IMG/VR virus record: IMGVR_UViG_3300031552_000009 | Coordinates: 1 to 47,041 of that record | DNA length: 47,041 bases | From: a virus | Strand: one strand, 5' to 3' | Shown: in pieces, positions 33,791-40,522 of the stretch | How positions within the stretch are numbered: the stretch's first letter is position 1 | Layout of the letters: each line of letters opens with the position of its first letter | Position numbers and translations under genes: made by a program | Notes under the pieces: generated by a model | What the model saw: only the letters and a program-made list of their open reading frames with translations | What the model was told of the DNA's origin: nothing | Database searches by the model: none

Positions 33791-33855
33791 GCCAGAGCAG
33801 GTGCATGACGTGTTCATTCATTCACGCCAAGGCTGTTCGAGTCGGCCATCTGGCA
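33791..33855 (+). ncRNA. tRNA-like fold lacking a D-arm
   Basis: GCCAGA (33791-33796) pairs with TCTGGC (33849-33854), in acceptor-stem geometry. A complete T-arm is present: GGCTG (33831-33835), loop TTCGAGT (33836-33842, fits TTCRANY), CGGCC (33843-33847). A four-pair stem CGTG/CACG (33809-33812, 33823-33826) with a ten-base loop stands where the anticodon arm would be. Only 12 bases replace the D-arm and no CCA is encoded. It could be a decayed tRNA, a tRNA mimic, or an old attachment-site remnant. Confidence 0.3.
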
Positions 33856-33949
33856 TTGGGTGTGCGGGCGGATACGAACGCTCGGTAGCGACTGTCCTAT
33901 GCCCGCACGTCCTTATCAACCCCCTTGGAGAAAGCAGAGGTGAGAGATC

Positions 33950-34255
33950 ATGACAACAAAAGTACCGACCCCAGAACTATGGAACGATGACCAATCAGCG
34001 AAATGCACATGCTGTGGCGTCTGGTCGCATTCCGGCTACTGGTACGACGATCAGTTTTTGTGTCCACGCTGCATTGACGACGGTGACGCATTGGCGCTGG
34101 TAGCCTACCGACTGGCCTTCCCCGAGCGCCGAGATGAGGTCCAGGAGATCGAGGATAAGCTCACCACGAATGCGCTGCGCGCCGTGAACGCGGCCCTGCG
34201 CCAACCGCCCCGCGCCACGCCTGCGCAGGTTGCCGCCGTGGCCAGTCCGTTTTGA
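33950..34255 (+). CDS. small zinc-ribbon protein
   Basis: 101 residues starting MTTKVPTPELWNDDQSAKCT. CTCCG near residue 19 and CPRC near 38, separated by an aromatic-rich strand (GYWYDDQF), form a likely zinc ribbon. The C-terminal half is helical (ALALVAYRLAFPERRDEVQE) with a Pro/Ala tail. GAGGTGAGAG ends four bases before the ATG. First gene of the second rightward operon, after the structured island. Family not recognised; a nucleic-acid-binding role is inferred. Confidence 0.65.
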   Translation: MTTKVPTPELWNDDQSAKCTCCGVWSHSGYWYDDQFLCPRCIDDGDALALVAYRLAFPERRDEVQEIEDKLTTNALRAVNAALRQPPRATPAQVAAVASPF

Positions 34256-34263
34256 GGTGACGT

Positions 34264-34524
34264 ATGAGCGACAAGCACTTTATTCGCGCAGACAGCGTCC
34301 CGGCCGGCCGGATCGAGCTTGCCGCCATCGCCTCCGAATCCATGTGGCGGACGCACGGCGAAGCGACCGTCAAGGCATTGGCGCAACTGATTCCCGACGC
34401 CGACCGCATCACGCTGATTCAGTCGGCATATCGCTGTGGCGTCTCGAATACGGTCATCGCCCAGTTGACCGGCGAGTTGCAGTTCGGGGAAAAGCTACCC
34501 GGACAGAAACGGAGGCCGACGTGA
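34264..34524 (+). CDS. small helical hypothetical protein
   Basis: 86 residues starting MSDKHFIRADSVPAGRIELA. Entirely helical by appearance, with a segment (ITLIQSAYRCGVSNTVIAQL) that could be a helix-turn-helix. GAGGTGACGT precedes the ATG. The stop overlaps the next gene's GTG start (GTGA). No family recognised. Confidence 0.6.
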   Translation: MSDKHFIRADSVPAGRIELAAIASESMWRTHGEATVKALAQLIPDADRITLIQSAYRCGVSNTVIAQLTGELQFGEKLPGQKRRPT

Positions 34525-34895
34525 GCCGGAAAGACTGCGTCTGCCCGATCCATCACCTGCCGCTCACGTGGTCCGTGACGCGCTACGGCCTGCGCGGCGA
34601 CTGTCCGCTGCCCAGATGCACCGTGGTCTGGTGGGCTGATGCCCATACCACACCGGCCGACGCCGAGACACGGGCGCTGCGCCAACAGGCCCATGCGCTC
34701 ATTGATCCGCTCTGGAAGGGCCAGCACGTTAAGCGGGGCCGCCTCTATCGAACCTTCAAAAAGCAGTTCCATACCGGGCATATCGGCGAGTCGGATGCCA
34801 CGACCTGCCGCCGGATCATCGCGTGGGCGCTACGCTTTCGTCGCGAGCACGGCCTGCCTGTGCCCCCGACCCAAGAAGAGGCGGTAGCAAAATGA
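34521..34895 (+). CDS. DUF3268-like zinc-finger-containing protein
   Basis: 124 residues with a GTG start overlapping the previous stop. It opens with CVCPIHHLPL and CPLPRC (four-cysteine zinc site). It continues with ETRALRQQAHALIDPLWK and HIGESDATTCRRIIAWALRF, the order of landmarks in the DUF3268 zinc-finger-containing family of phage proteins (LR-x-x-R-x-x-AH, then lW, then HI and C). The role of that family is not established; DNA binding is plausible. Confidence 0.65.
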   Translation: MSRKDCVCPIHHLPLTWSVTRYGLRGDCPLPRCTVVWWADAHTTPADAETRALRQQAHALIDPLWKGQHVKRGRLYRTFKKQFHTGHIGESDATTCRRIIAWALRFRREHGLPVPPTQEEAVAK

Positions 34896-34924
34896 CCAGT
34901 CCAAGCTAAATAGGAGCACGACGT

Positions 34925-35149
34925 ATGAGCCTGACACTTGACGAAGCCTTTGCCCTGATCGAAGCGGCGCCGCAAGGAGACGCACCCTCGCGCTTGAATC
35001 CTTCCCTAACGTTATCACAGGGCCGACAGATAATTCTGAATGCCCTCCAAGAGCAGCGGCGGCAGGGAAGAATGACCGTCGATGGAATCATGGAGAAACG
35101 AGTCTACCAGATCGCGCGCAATCAGCGACGACCGAGGTACAAACGATGA
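34925..35149 (+). CDS. small basic hypothetical protein
   Basis: 74 residues starting MSLTLDEAFALIEAAPQGDA. Helical with a basic C-terminus (YQIARNQRRPRYKR), compatible with DNA or RNA binding. AGGAG lies nine bases upstream. No family recognised. It directly precedes the nuclease gene; its stop overlaps the alternative nuclease start at 35146. Confidence 0.55.
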   Translation: MSLTLDEAFALIEAAPQGDAPSRLNPSLTLSQGRQIILNALQEQRRQGRMTVDGIMEKRVYQIARNQRRPRYKR

Positions 35150-35193
35150 CCCTGACCGTCTCAACCGACCTGCCGCGTGTGACCGACATCCTC

Positions 35194-35213
35194 AAGGAGA
35201 ACCGAACCATGAA
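35194..35213 (+). promoter_or_regulatory. duplicated translation-initiation leader, copy 1
   Basis: A 20-base block containing AAGGAG and the ATG is repeated exactly at 36946-36965, ahead of the annealing-protein candidate. It supports 35209 as the nuclease start and suggests the two genes are tuned for similar translation. Confidence 0.55.
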
Positions 35214-36420
35214 TGAACTTACGACTGCCACCAAACCCGTCATCGTGGAACGTCCGTCGTCGGCCAACCTCCACGCCAAGTGCGTCGCGGCGGCGCATGG
35301 CGCGGAGGATCGCTTCATCATCAACTGGGAGGGCAATGCCGCCAACGTCGGATCGGCCCTACACGTGGCGGCCAAGGCCATCATCGAGAACCAGGAGATT
35401 CCCTACGATGAGATCCAGCGCAGATACGCTCTGACAAAATCGGAGGGTCGAGACCTGGGTATTCTGATCGCGTGCGTGCGCAAGTACGCGGACGAGCAGT
35501 TGCACGGCGGGGGCTGGGCCAAAACGCTCGTCACGGAACAGCGGCTCGAAGGGACCTACGAGACCGACCAAGCCATCTACGATTTGGGTGGCACGATGGA
35601 TGTAGGGGGATTCAGCGCCGACGGTACGATTTGGGGTACGGTCGATTGGAAGACGAGCCGCTTGGAAAATGCCGACTACGCGCCCCAGCAGATGATCTAC
35701 CTCTGGCTCGCGAAACGCTGGATCATGGCGAACTTGCCGCCAAAGAAGTGGCCCCCCTATTATCAGTACCATATCGTCTTTGTCCGGGACTGGACGGAAG
35801 AGGTCTCCGAGGCATACACGGCCGAGCAGATTGACGGTTGGCTCGCGTCCTTCATCGACCGGATTGCAGGGTGGAACGGACGTGAATATCATCCGGGAGG
35901 ACACTGTATTTATTGTCCCCGTCAGGCCGACTGCCCAGCCGTTCACGCGATGGTCAAGGCGATGGCGATAGCGGTGAGCAATGAACAATTCCAGGAGACC
36001 GCCGAGAAAGCCACCGACGATGAACTCGTGGGTTTCTACGTCCAGGCGAACGCCGTCGTGAAGATGCTGGAAATGCACAAGGAATTGCTCAAGGCTCTGG
36101 TCGTCGGTCGGGGCGGCGAGATCGCGACGCCCGAAGGCGTGCTGGCAACGAGTTATCGACCGCTGTGGAACATAGACGCGCTGAAGGCATGGCCTTTGTG
36201 CGAGACGATTCTGACGGAAGAGGAATTGGCGGCCGCGACGCGCCTCAGCAAGACGGCATTGCTGGACGGCGTCGGCAAGCATTACCCGCGCGGCCAGAAG
36301 GGTACGGCCAAAGAGAAGTTCTGGGAGAGCCTGGAAGACGCCGATGCCGTGGAACGCAAGGACAGTTTGATCTTGAGCCTCGAGAAGGCCAGGACCGTTG
36401 AAACCAATCTCGAAGAATAA
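35209..36420 (+). CDS. PD-(D/E)XK nuclease, RecB/Cas4/DUF2800-like
   Basis: 403 residues from ATG 35209 (424 if ATG 35146 is used). Landmarks of the RecB-type exonuclease fold: ERPSSANLHAKC at the start (as in DUF2800 proteins), GSALHVAAKAIIE (the G-x-x-x-H motif), then LGGTMDVGGF and WGTVDWKTSR (catalytic Asp and Asp-x-Lys), with QMIYLWLAKRW after. HCIYCPRQADCPA supplies cysteines like those of the Cas4/AddB iron-sulfur cluster. It probably resects double-stranded ends for recombination together with the protein encoded at 36961. The start is favoured by AAGGAG in a leader duplicated upstream of that gene. Confidence 0.8.
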   Translation: MNELTTATKPVIVERPSSANLHAKCVAAAHGAEDRFIINWEGNAANVGSALHVAAKAIIENQEIPYDEIQRRYALTKSEGRDLGILIACVRKYADEQLHGGGWAKTLVTEQRLEGTYETDQAIYDLGGTMDVGGFSADGTIWGTVDWKTSRLENADYAPQQMIYLWLAKRWIMANLPPKKWPPYYQYHIVFVRDWTEEVSEAYTAEQIDGWLASFIDRIAGWNGREYHPGGHCIYCPRQADCPAVHAMVKAMAIAVSNEQFQETAEKATDDELVGFYVQANAVVKMLEMHKELLKALVVGRGGEIATPEGVLATSYRPLWNIDALKAWPLCETILTEEELAAATRLSKTALLDGVGKHYPRGQKGTAKEKFWESLEDADAVERKDSLILSLEKARTVETNLEE

Positions 36421-36432
36421 AGGAGAACTGCA

Positions 36433-36816
36433 ATGAAGAGGTATGGACTACGAATCGGAGAAACAGGCGTAGAATTCTCAACCAAAGACGATCGGGACAA
36501 AGCCCTGCTGTGTTTCACCAAGGGCGGCACAGTCAAGGTCAACCCGAGGGCGGGCGTCCGGTATCAGGAGGACGGCGACCCGTGTTTCGGCACGTACGAG
36601 CGCGAGAGCAACGAGGTGCTCGTCAACTGCGCAATCTGCGAAGGGACCTTCTCCAGCGATGGCTGCTCGCAGCGGACGTACCCCTACAAGGCCTCGTACG
36701 ACCGAAATTACAGCGACCGGACCGGCCACATCTGCGATGGCTGCTTCGCCAAACAGGTCAAGGATAAGGAACTCCATGAGGCCAAGGAGAAACTCGAAGC
36801 CGCCGGTCAGGCGTAG
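36433..36816 (+). CDS. zinc-binding hypothetical protein
   Basis: 127 residues starting MKRYGLRIGETGVEFSTKDD. The N-terminal half is beta-rich. Then CAICEGTFSSDGCSQ and ICDGCFAKQVKD give two CxxC pairs about 35 residues apart, consistent with a zinc ribbon or treble clef. It ends in a charged helix. AAGGAG precedes the ATG. It lies between the nuclease and annealing-protein genes, which suggests a DNA metabolism role (inference). Confidence 0.6.
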   Translation: MKRYGLRIGETGVEFSTKDDRDKALLCFTKGGTVKVNPRAGVRYQEDGDPCFGTYERESNEVLVNCAICEGTFSSDGCSQRTYPYKASYDRNYSDRTGHICDGCFAKQVKDKELHEAKEKLEAAGQA

Positions 36817-36846
36817 CCCCCGAACCCCATGAACCAGAGTGAAACC

Positions 36847-36937
36847 GGGGATGTAGCGTGACATTGCATGAACCAGCTCGTAAAGGACGAGAGACGCCGA
36901 GATGCAATGCTCCCGCGGTAGGCGGCGGGACATCCCC
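36847..36937 (+). promoter_or_regulatory. three-way-junction leader RNA (riboswitch-like)
   Basis: The 144-base gap before the next gene folds into nested perfect helices. P1: GGGGATGT (36847-36854) with ACATCCCC (36930-36937). P2: CATTGCAT (36862-36869) with ATGCAATG (36902-36909), capped by CTCGT-AAAGG-ACGAG (36877-36891) across an internal loop. P3: CCCGC (36912-36916) with GCGGG (36925-36929), directly stacked on P1. AAAGGAG follows eight bases after P1. The layout is that of a cis-regulatory RNA; it matches no riboswitch class I recognise. Confidence 0.55.
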
Positions 36938-36945
36938 CTTAACCA

Positions 36946-36965
36946 AAGGAGAACCGAACCATGAA
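36946..36965 (+). promoter_or_regulatory. duplicated translation-initiation leader, copy 2
   Basis: Exact 20-base copy of 35194-35213, holding AAGGAG and the ATG of the gene at 36961. It lies just after the three-way-junction RNA, so the RNA could control access to it. Confidence 0.55.
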
Positions 36966-38124
36966 CGGCACAGAGACACTGAGCACGCTACAGCGCCACG
37001 ATGAGGCGGCGGCATTGGCCCCGTCCAGTGGCGGCGGGATCGAGATTGCCGCGAGTCGGGCGGCACAGGAAGTCCAAGCGGCAATGGTCGTCGCGAAGAA
37101 GTTCCCTCGGGATGAGCGGATTGCGCAGGCCCGCATCGAGAAAGCCTGCACGCGCCCGACGCTTGCGGCCATCAGCCAGTATCACTATCCGCGTGGCGGC
37201 CAGGAGATCAGCGGCATTTCGATCCGTCTGGCTGAAGTCATGGCCCAGGCGTGGGGCAACCTCGATACGGGCGTGGTGGAACTGGAACAGCGCGACGATG
37301 AAAGCCTGATGATGGCCTACTGTTGGGACCTGGAAACGAACACGCGGTCCACCAAGATGTTCACCGTCCCGCACTACCGCGAGAAGAAGGGCCGCAACGG
37401 CATGGAGAAGATCGCGTTGGAAGGCACACGCGATGTCTATGAAATGACGGCCAATATGGGCGCGCGACGGTTGCGGGCGTGCATTCTTTCGATCATCCCG
37501 CGCGACGTGCAGGACACGGCGGTGGAGATCTGCAATCAGACCTTGGCCGCCGACTTCACCGAAGAGAAGAAACTGCGGATGATCGCGGCCTATGAAAGCG
37601 ATTTCAGCGTCACGCAAGAGCAACTGGAAACCTTCATCGGCAAGCGGGCCGACAAATTCGACGGAGGTACGTACGTGCGCTTGCGGCGTGTCTACAGCAC
37701 GCTCAAGGATGGATTCGCCGCCGTCCAGGATTTCTTCCCTCCCCCGGCGCAGACCAGCGGCAAGGAACGCAGCAAATTTGGCTTCAAGAAAGGCAAGAAG
37801 GATAAGATCGAACCGGCCAAGGAAGGCGGCGAGTCGGCGCCGGGAATGACAGAGGAGCAAGACCCGCTGTGGCGCTGTTGCGATTGCGGCCATCAATTCC
37901 GACTCAGCGAAGCGCAGACCAAGAAGGCTGGCAAAGAGACGCTGGTGATCTGCCCGAATCAAGACCCGCAATGCGAGAGCGTACAGACCGAGCCGCTCCC
38001 TGCCGATGAAACTCCGGCCCAGTTCGCCTGTCAGCGCTGCGGTGAAGTCTATGAGGCGATGCCGCAGGATGGCAAGTGTCACTGTCTCGGAATTGTCGCG
38101 GCGGTTCCTGGTGAGCCGTCGTGA
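36961..38124 (+). CDS. probable recombination (single-strand annealing) protein with zinc ribbons
   Basis: 387 residues. The core (SRAAQEVQAAMVVAKKFPRD, QYHYPRGGQEISGISIRLAE, MAQAWGNLDTGVVELEQRDD, ANMGARRLRACILSIIP) matches a phage family I recall beside RecB-type nucleases and usually annotated as hypothetical. By that partnership it may be the single-strand annealing protein. A Lys/Pro linker follows, then two C-terminal cysteine clusters (CCDCGHQF with CPNQDPQC; CQRCGEVY with CHC). Preceded by a structured RNA and a strong AAGGAG. The annealing function is inferred, not shown by a motif. Confidence 0.6.
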   Translation: MNGTETLSTLQRHDEAAALAPSSGGGIEIAASRAAQEVQAAMVVAKKFPRDERIAQARIEKACTRPTLAAISQYHYPRGGQEISGISIRLAEVMAQAWGNLDTGVVELEQRDDESLMMAYCWDLETNTRSTKMFTVPHYREKKGRNGMEKIALEGTRDVYEMTANMGARRLRACILSIIPRDVQDTAVEICNQTLAADFTEEKKLRMIAAYESDFSVTQEQLETFIGKRADKFDGGTYVRLRRVYSTLKDGFAAVQDFFPPPAQTSGKERSKFGFKKGKKDKIEPAKEGGESAPGMTEEQDPLWRCCDCGHQFRLSEAQTKKAGKETLVICPNQDPQCESVQTEPLPADETPAQFACQRCGEVYEAMPQDGKCHCLGIVAAVPGEPS

Positions 38125-38348
38125 TCGGTTCTCCTTTACGTGAGCAGGCCCGTCTCTCGGGGCGGGCCTCTCTTAGAACAATACAGCAGGAACGGCAAGG
38201 ACGCGCCGGATGGAAGCAGGCAAACATAAAGCGAAAGGAGGCCCTGACGAAAAACCAAAATCAGATATTGCCAGTTGAATTAGCACGAACAAAAGGGCAC
38301 GGAGGCCCGCCTGCTGTTTCCAATACCATCCGTTTGAGAAAGGAATGA
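38121..38348 (+). CDS. doubtful frame overlapping a hairpin
   Basis: A GTG-start frame of 75 codons overlapping the previous stop (GTGA). The product begins MIGSPLREQARLSGRASLR and ends VSNTIRLRKE. It has no own ribosome site, contains a strong hairpin (38146-38169), and shows no domain. AAAGGAGG near 38237 has no usable start behind it. More likely an intergenic region with a processing or termination structure. Confidence 0.2.
   Translation: MIGSPLREQARLSGRASLRTIQQERQGRAGWKQANIKRKEALTKNQNQILPVELARTKGHGGPPAVSNTIRLRKE
38146..38169 (+). terminator. hairpin after annealing-protein gene
   Basis: AGGCCCG (38146-38152) pairs perfectly with CGGGCCT (38163-38169), loop TCTCTCGGGG. It is followed by CTCTT, only weakly T-rich, so it could be a partial terminator or an mRNA processing hairpin. 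Confidence 0.4.
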
Positions 38349-38350
38349 CC

Positions 38351-38530
38351 ATGAGGAAGAAGAGCAAAGCCGCCCGTCGCTGGACTATCGCTGAGGATCA
38401 GGCCCTGGCCGCCGCCTACAACGGCAGGAACGAATTGTGTTATGAATTCATTAGGCGCAAGGCCCTGGAACGGCGCACGTTCGATGCTTGCAAGAAGAGA
38501 GCGTCGCGGCTGGGCCTGCGCCGTAGGTAG
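38351..38530 (+). CDS. Myb/SANT-like small DNA-binding protein
   Basis: 59 residues starting MRKKSKAARRWTIAEDQALA. The pattern RRW-T-x-x-ED-x-x-L, followed by a second helix and then C-K-K-R-A-S-R-LGL, matches the three-helix Myb/SANT-type domains that phages and bacteria use to bind DNA. ATG 38351 was chosen over 38345 because AAAGGA then has normal spacing. Its leader (TGAGAAAGGA) recurs before the next two genes. Probably a transcription factor for this operon (inference). Confidence 0.65.
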   Translation: MRKKSKAARRWTIAEDQALAAAYNGRNELCYEFIRRKALERRTFDACKKRASRLGLRRR

Positions 38531-38590
38531 ACGGACCACGTTCCCGGCGTCGGGACGAAGATAGAAGCACTTGAGAAAGGAGTCACCATC

Positions 38591-39037
38591 ATGGACGAAC
38601 AGCACCCCACGACCGCAGCACCGCCGCAAGACACCGACGTTCCGACCTGTGCGCCGCCGCCGGAGCAAACAGACCCTGTAATTCAGATCGCTCAAATCTG
38701 TCATGAAGCCAATCGCGCCTACTGTCTAACGCTCGGAGATTCCAGTCAAGTTGCATGGGAAGACGCGCCGGAATGGCAGAAACAATCGGCCATGAACGGC
38801 GTGAGACTTCACCTGTTCAATCCCGACCTGCCCCCGAGCGCGAGTCACGAAGCCTGGATGAAAGAAAAGCTCGCGGACGGATGGCGCTACGGGGCCGTGA
38901 AGGACGCCGAGGCCAAGACCCATCCCTGTATCGTGCCCTGGCATGAATTGCCCGATGACCAGCGGCGCAAAGACGTGCTGTTCGCAGCCATCGTGGAGGC
39001 GATGAGCGCCGTGGCGCCGCAGTGTGAAGCGGAATGA
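38591..39037 (+). CDS. RyR-domain protein
   Basis: 148 residues. A Pro/Thr-rich N-terminus (to about 27) precedes a RyR domain: IAQICHEANRAYCLTLGD, AWEDAPEWQKQSAMNGVRLH, SHEAWMKEKLADGWRYGAVK, THPCIVPWHELPDDQRRKD. RyR domains, named from ryanodine receptors, occur widely as small stand-alone phage proteins. Their phage role is unknown; a nucleotide- or ligand-binding role has been suggested from some structures. AAAGGAG lies about nine bases before the ATG. Confidence 0.85.
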   Translation: MDEQHPTTAAPPQDTDVPTCAPPPEQTDPVIQIAQICHEANRAYCLTLGDSSQVAWEDAPEWQKQSAMNGVRLHLFNPDLPPSASHEAWMKEKLADGWRYGAVKDAEAKTHPCIVPWHELPDDQRRKDVLFAAIVEAMSAVAPQCEAE

Positions 39038-39097
39038 ACCCTGTCCGTGTAGATCAGGGAAGAAATTCAAGAAGTACTGTATGAGAAAGGAACTACC

Positions 39098-39649
39098 ATG
39101 CAATGCAAGAAATGGACACTCATCGGACTGGCGTTCACCTGGCTGGTGCTGACGACGAATCTGGCTCAGGGAGCGGACGTCAATGAACCGGATGCCAGCG
39201 GCTTCAAGGGTATTGTCTGGCCGAACGTCGCCGACACGGTATTCGAGCTGCGTCTCGGCGGGGAGTGGGACAAGACCATCGGTCTGTTTGCCGCGCCGCG
39301 CTACGACCGGGCGCTGGCCGAAGGGGGAGACATTGCCACGGGTTTGCGGGTGTATGCCACGTACAATGCTATCGACGCGGAACTGGCGGCGCGACTGCTC
39401 AAGGCCGAAACGCCACTGCCGGACGGGGCACTCTATGCGGGTCTCTTCGGCGGCTCGAACTTCCGCGGTGACAACATGGAGGGAGGCTGGCTGGTCGGCG
39501 GGGCGCTCGAGGTAGCCAAGATTGCCGAGGGCACGAACAAGGAGCGGACGGTGCTCCTGACGAGCGAATGGCAATACCAGTGGACCAAGCCCGCCGGCGA
39601 GGAGTCTCGTAGCCTGCTGGCCACGGGCCTCAAGATACCGCTATGGTAA
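39098..39649 (+). CDS. secreted protein with outer-membrane-like C-terminus
   Basis: 183 residues. N-terminal Sec signal MQCKKWTLIGLAFTWLVLTT, likely cleaved after AQG. The mature part alternates hydrophobic residues in short strands (ELRLGGEWDKTIGLFAAPRY, GALYAGLFGGSNFRG, VLLTSEWQYQW) and ends SLLATGLKIPLW, an aromatic last residue as in Bam-assembled outer-membrane barrels. It stands alone among cytoplasmic-type genes. It may alter the host surface, for example blocking superinfection. The barrel assignment rests on pattern only; a soluble periplasmic beta protein is the alternative. Confidence 0.6.
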   Translation: MQCKKWTLIGLAFTWLVLTTNLAQGADVNEPDASGFKGIVWPNVADTVFELRLGGEWDKTIGLFAAPRYDRALAEGGDIATGLRVYATYNAIDAELAARLLKAETPLPDGALYAGLFGGSNFRGDNMEGGWLVGGALEVAKIAEGTNKERTVLLTSEWQYQWTKPAGEESRSLLATGLKIPLW

Positions 39650-39664
39650 TGCTCTCTCACCACA

Positions 39665-39698
39665 GGGGCCGTCGCTGCCCGCACTCGGCGGCGGCCCT
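39665..39698 (+). other. intergenic GC hairpin
   Basis: GGGCCG (39666-39671) pairs with CGGCCC (39692-39697), loop about 20 bases, in the 69-base gap before the gene at 39719. No T-run follows. Confidence 0.35.
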
Positions 39699-39718
39699 CA
39701 CCTTAGAAGGGAATGACG

Positions 39719-40165
39719 ATGATCGCAGGACTCATACTCAAGATCAAGCTGGCGTGGAAAGCCTGGAAGTGGCTGTCTGAGGTCGAAAAACGCGGCGTGA
39801 ACTATCTGACCGTCGCCCAGGGCAAAGACGACCGGGTCAAGCTCGAAGACTGGCTCTTCTCTCTCTCGGATGGGAAGGACATGGGGCGACTCGAACGGCT
39901 CCTGCAAGCGCACGAGATCGGCCGGCACGCCCTGCTGTACGGCCAGACTCTCATCAAGTCAAGACGCATAGGCGAGATCACCGGCGAGCCGGACCTTCAG
40001 TATCTCACGAAAGTGGAGGTCGGCAAGTTCCTTCCTATCATGGATCAGAGGGACCTGACGTGGGGGGAGCGGCGACAACGAATCGGCGTCGTTGTGCGTG
40101 ACATTACCGAGGCGCTGAGCACGGGCCGGAAACCCTATCCCGGCTACGGCCGCATCGAAGGCTGA
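39719..40165 (+). CDS. hypothetical protein with N-terminal hydrophobic/amphipathic helix
   Basis: 148 residues starting MIAGLILKIKLAWKAWKWLS. The first 20 residues form a hydrophobic to amphipathic helix with three Trp and several Lys, which could lie on the membrane. The rest is charged and helical (VKLEDWLFSLSDGKDMGRLE, ERRQRIGVVVRDITEALST). AAGGG lies seven bases before ATG 39719; ATG 39713 is less well spaced. No family recognised. Confidence 0.55.
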   Translation: MIAGLILKIKLAWKAWKWLSEVEKRGVNYLTVAQGKDDRVKLEDWLFSLSDGKDMGRLERLLQAHEIGRHALLYGQTLIKSRRIGEITGEPDLQYLTKVEVGKFLPIMDQRDLTWGERRQRIGVVVRDITEALSTGRKPYPGYGRIEG

Positions 40166-40171
40166 CAGCAG

Positions 40172-40522
40172 ATGAAAGTCATTGGCTCCTATGGCTGCGG
40201 ATGCTCGTACGGTCCCATCGAGCGAAAGCGGCGCCTGGACTACTGTGACGTGCACGGCGACGGGATCCGGGAAGAGCATCCAGACGAATTTCCTATCCGG
40301 ACGTGGTATATCGTCTACGCCAATTGCGATTGTTCTTCTGAGACATACGCCAGAATTTCGCGTCCTGGACGAGGTATGTGGGGCGGGGTTCGCTGCCGGA
40401 TGTGCGGTCGGATCATGGGTCCAATCGAATGGGATTTGGTGGGCACAGTCAGAGCCCGAACGGAATATCAGGCAGAGCAGAAGTGGCACCAATCGCAAAG
40501 ACCAAAGACAGGTGACGCATGA
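40172..40522 (+). CDS. cysteine-rich hypothetical protein
   Basis: 116 residues starting MKVIGSYGCGCSYGPIERKR. Cysteines at CGC, YCDVHG, CDCSS and VRCRMCG suggest one or two zinc sites. The ribosome site is weak, so the start is uncertain, but the frame ends in an ATGA overlap with the next gene, supporting translation. No family recognised. Confidence 0.55.
   Translation: MKVIGSYGCGCSYGPIERKRRLDYCDVHGDGIREEHPDEFPIRTWYIVYANCDCSSETYARISRPGRGMWGGVRCRMCGRIMGPIEWDLVGTVRARTEYQAEQKWHQSQRPKTGDA

Larger units (their letters stand above)
33121..33949. other. 829-base island without supported genes, rich in hairpins
   Basis: Two rightward frames stay open for about 750 bases here, but their products are His/Gln/Arg/Ser-rich with no domain-like pattern and no ribosome site, so neither is accepted. 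The stretch holds at least nine stem-loops: 33122-33136, 33231-33245, 33266-33336, 33360-33382, 33424-33441 (terminator), 33539-33561, 33596-33632, 33641-33659 and 33686-33707. A tRNA-like fold follows at 33791-33855. It separates the late operon from the recombination/replication operon. It probably carries termination signals and one or more structured RNAs; a packaging or origin role is also possible. Confidence 0.6.

Noticed and set aside
33130-33953. two overlapping plus-strand frames of about 252 codons in the structured island
   Set aside because: Both are open at once, with composition typical of non-coding shadow (His, Gln, Arg, Ser, Pro), no ribosome site and no domain. The hairpins cut through them.
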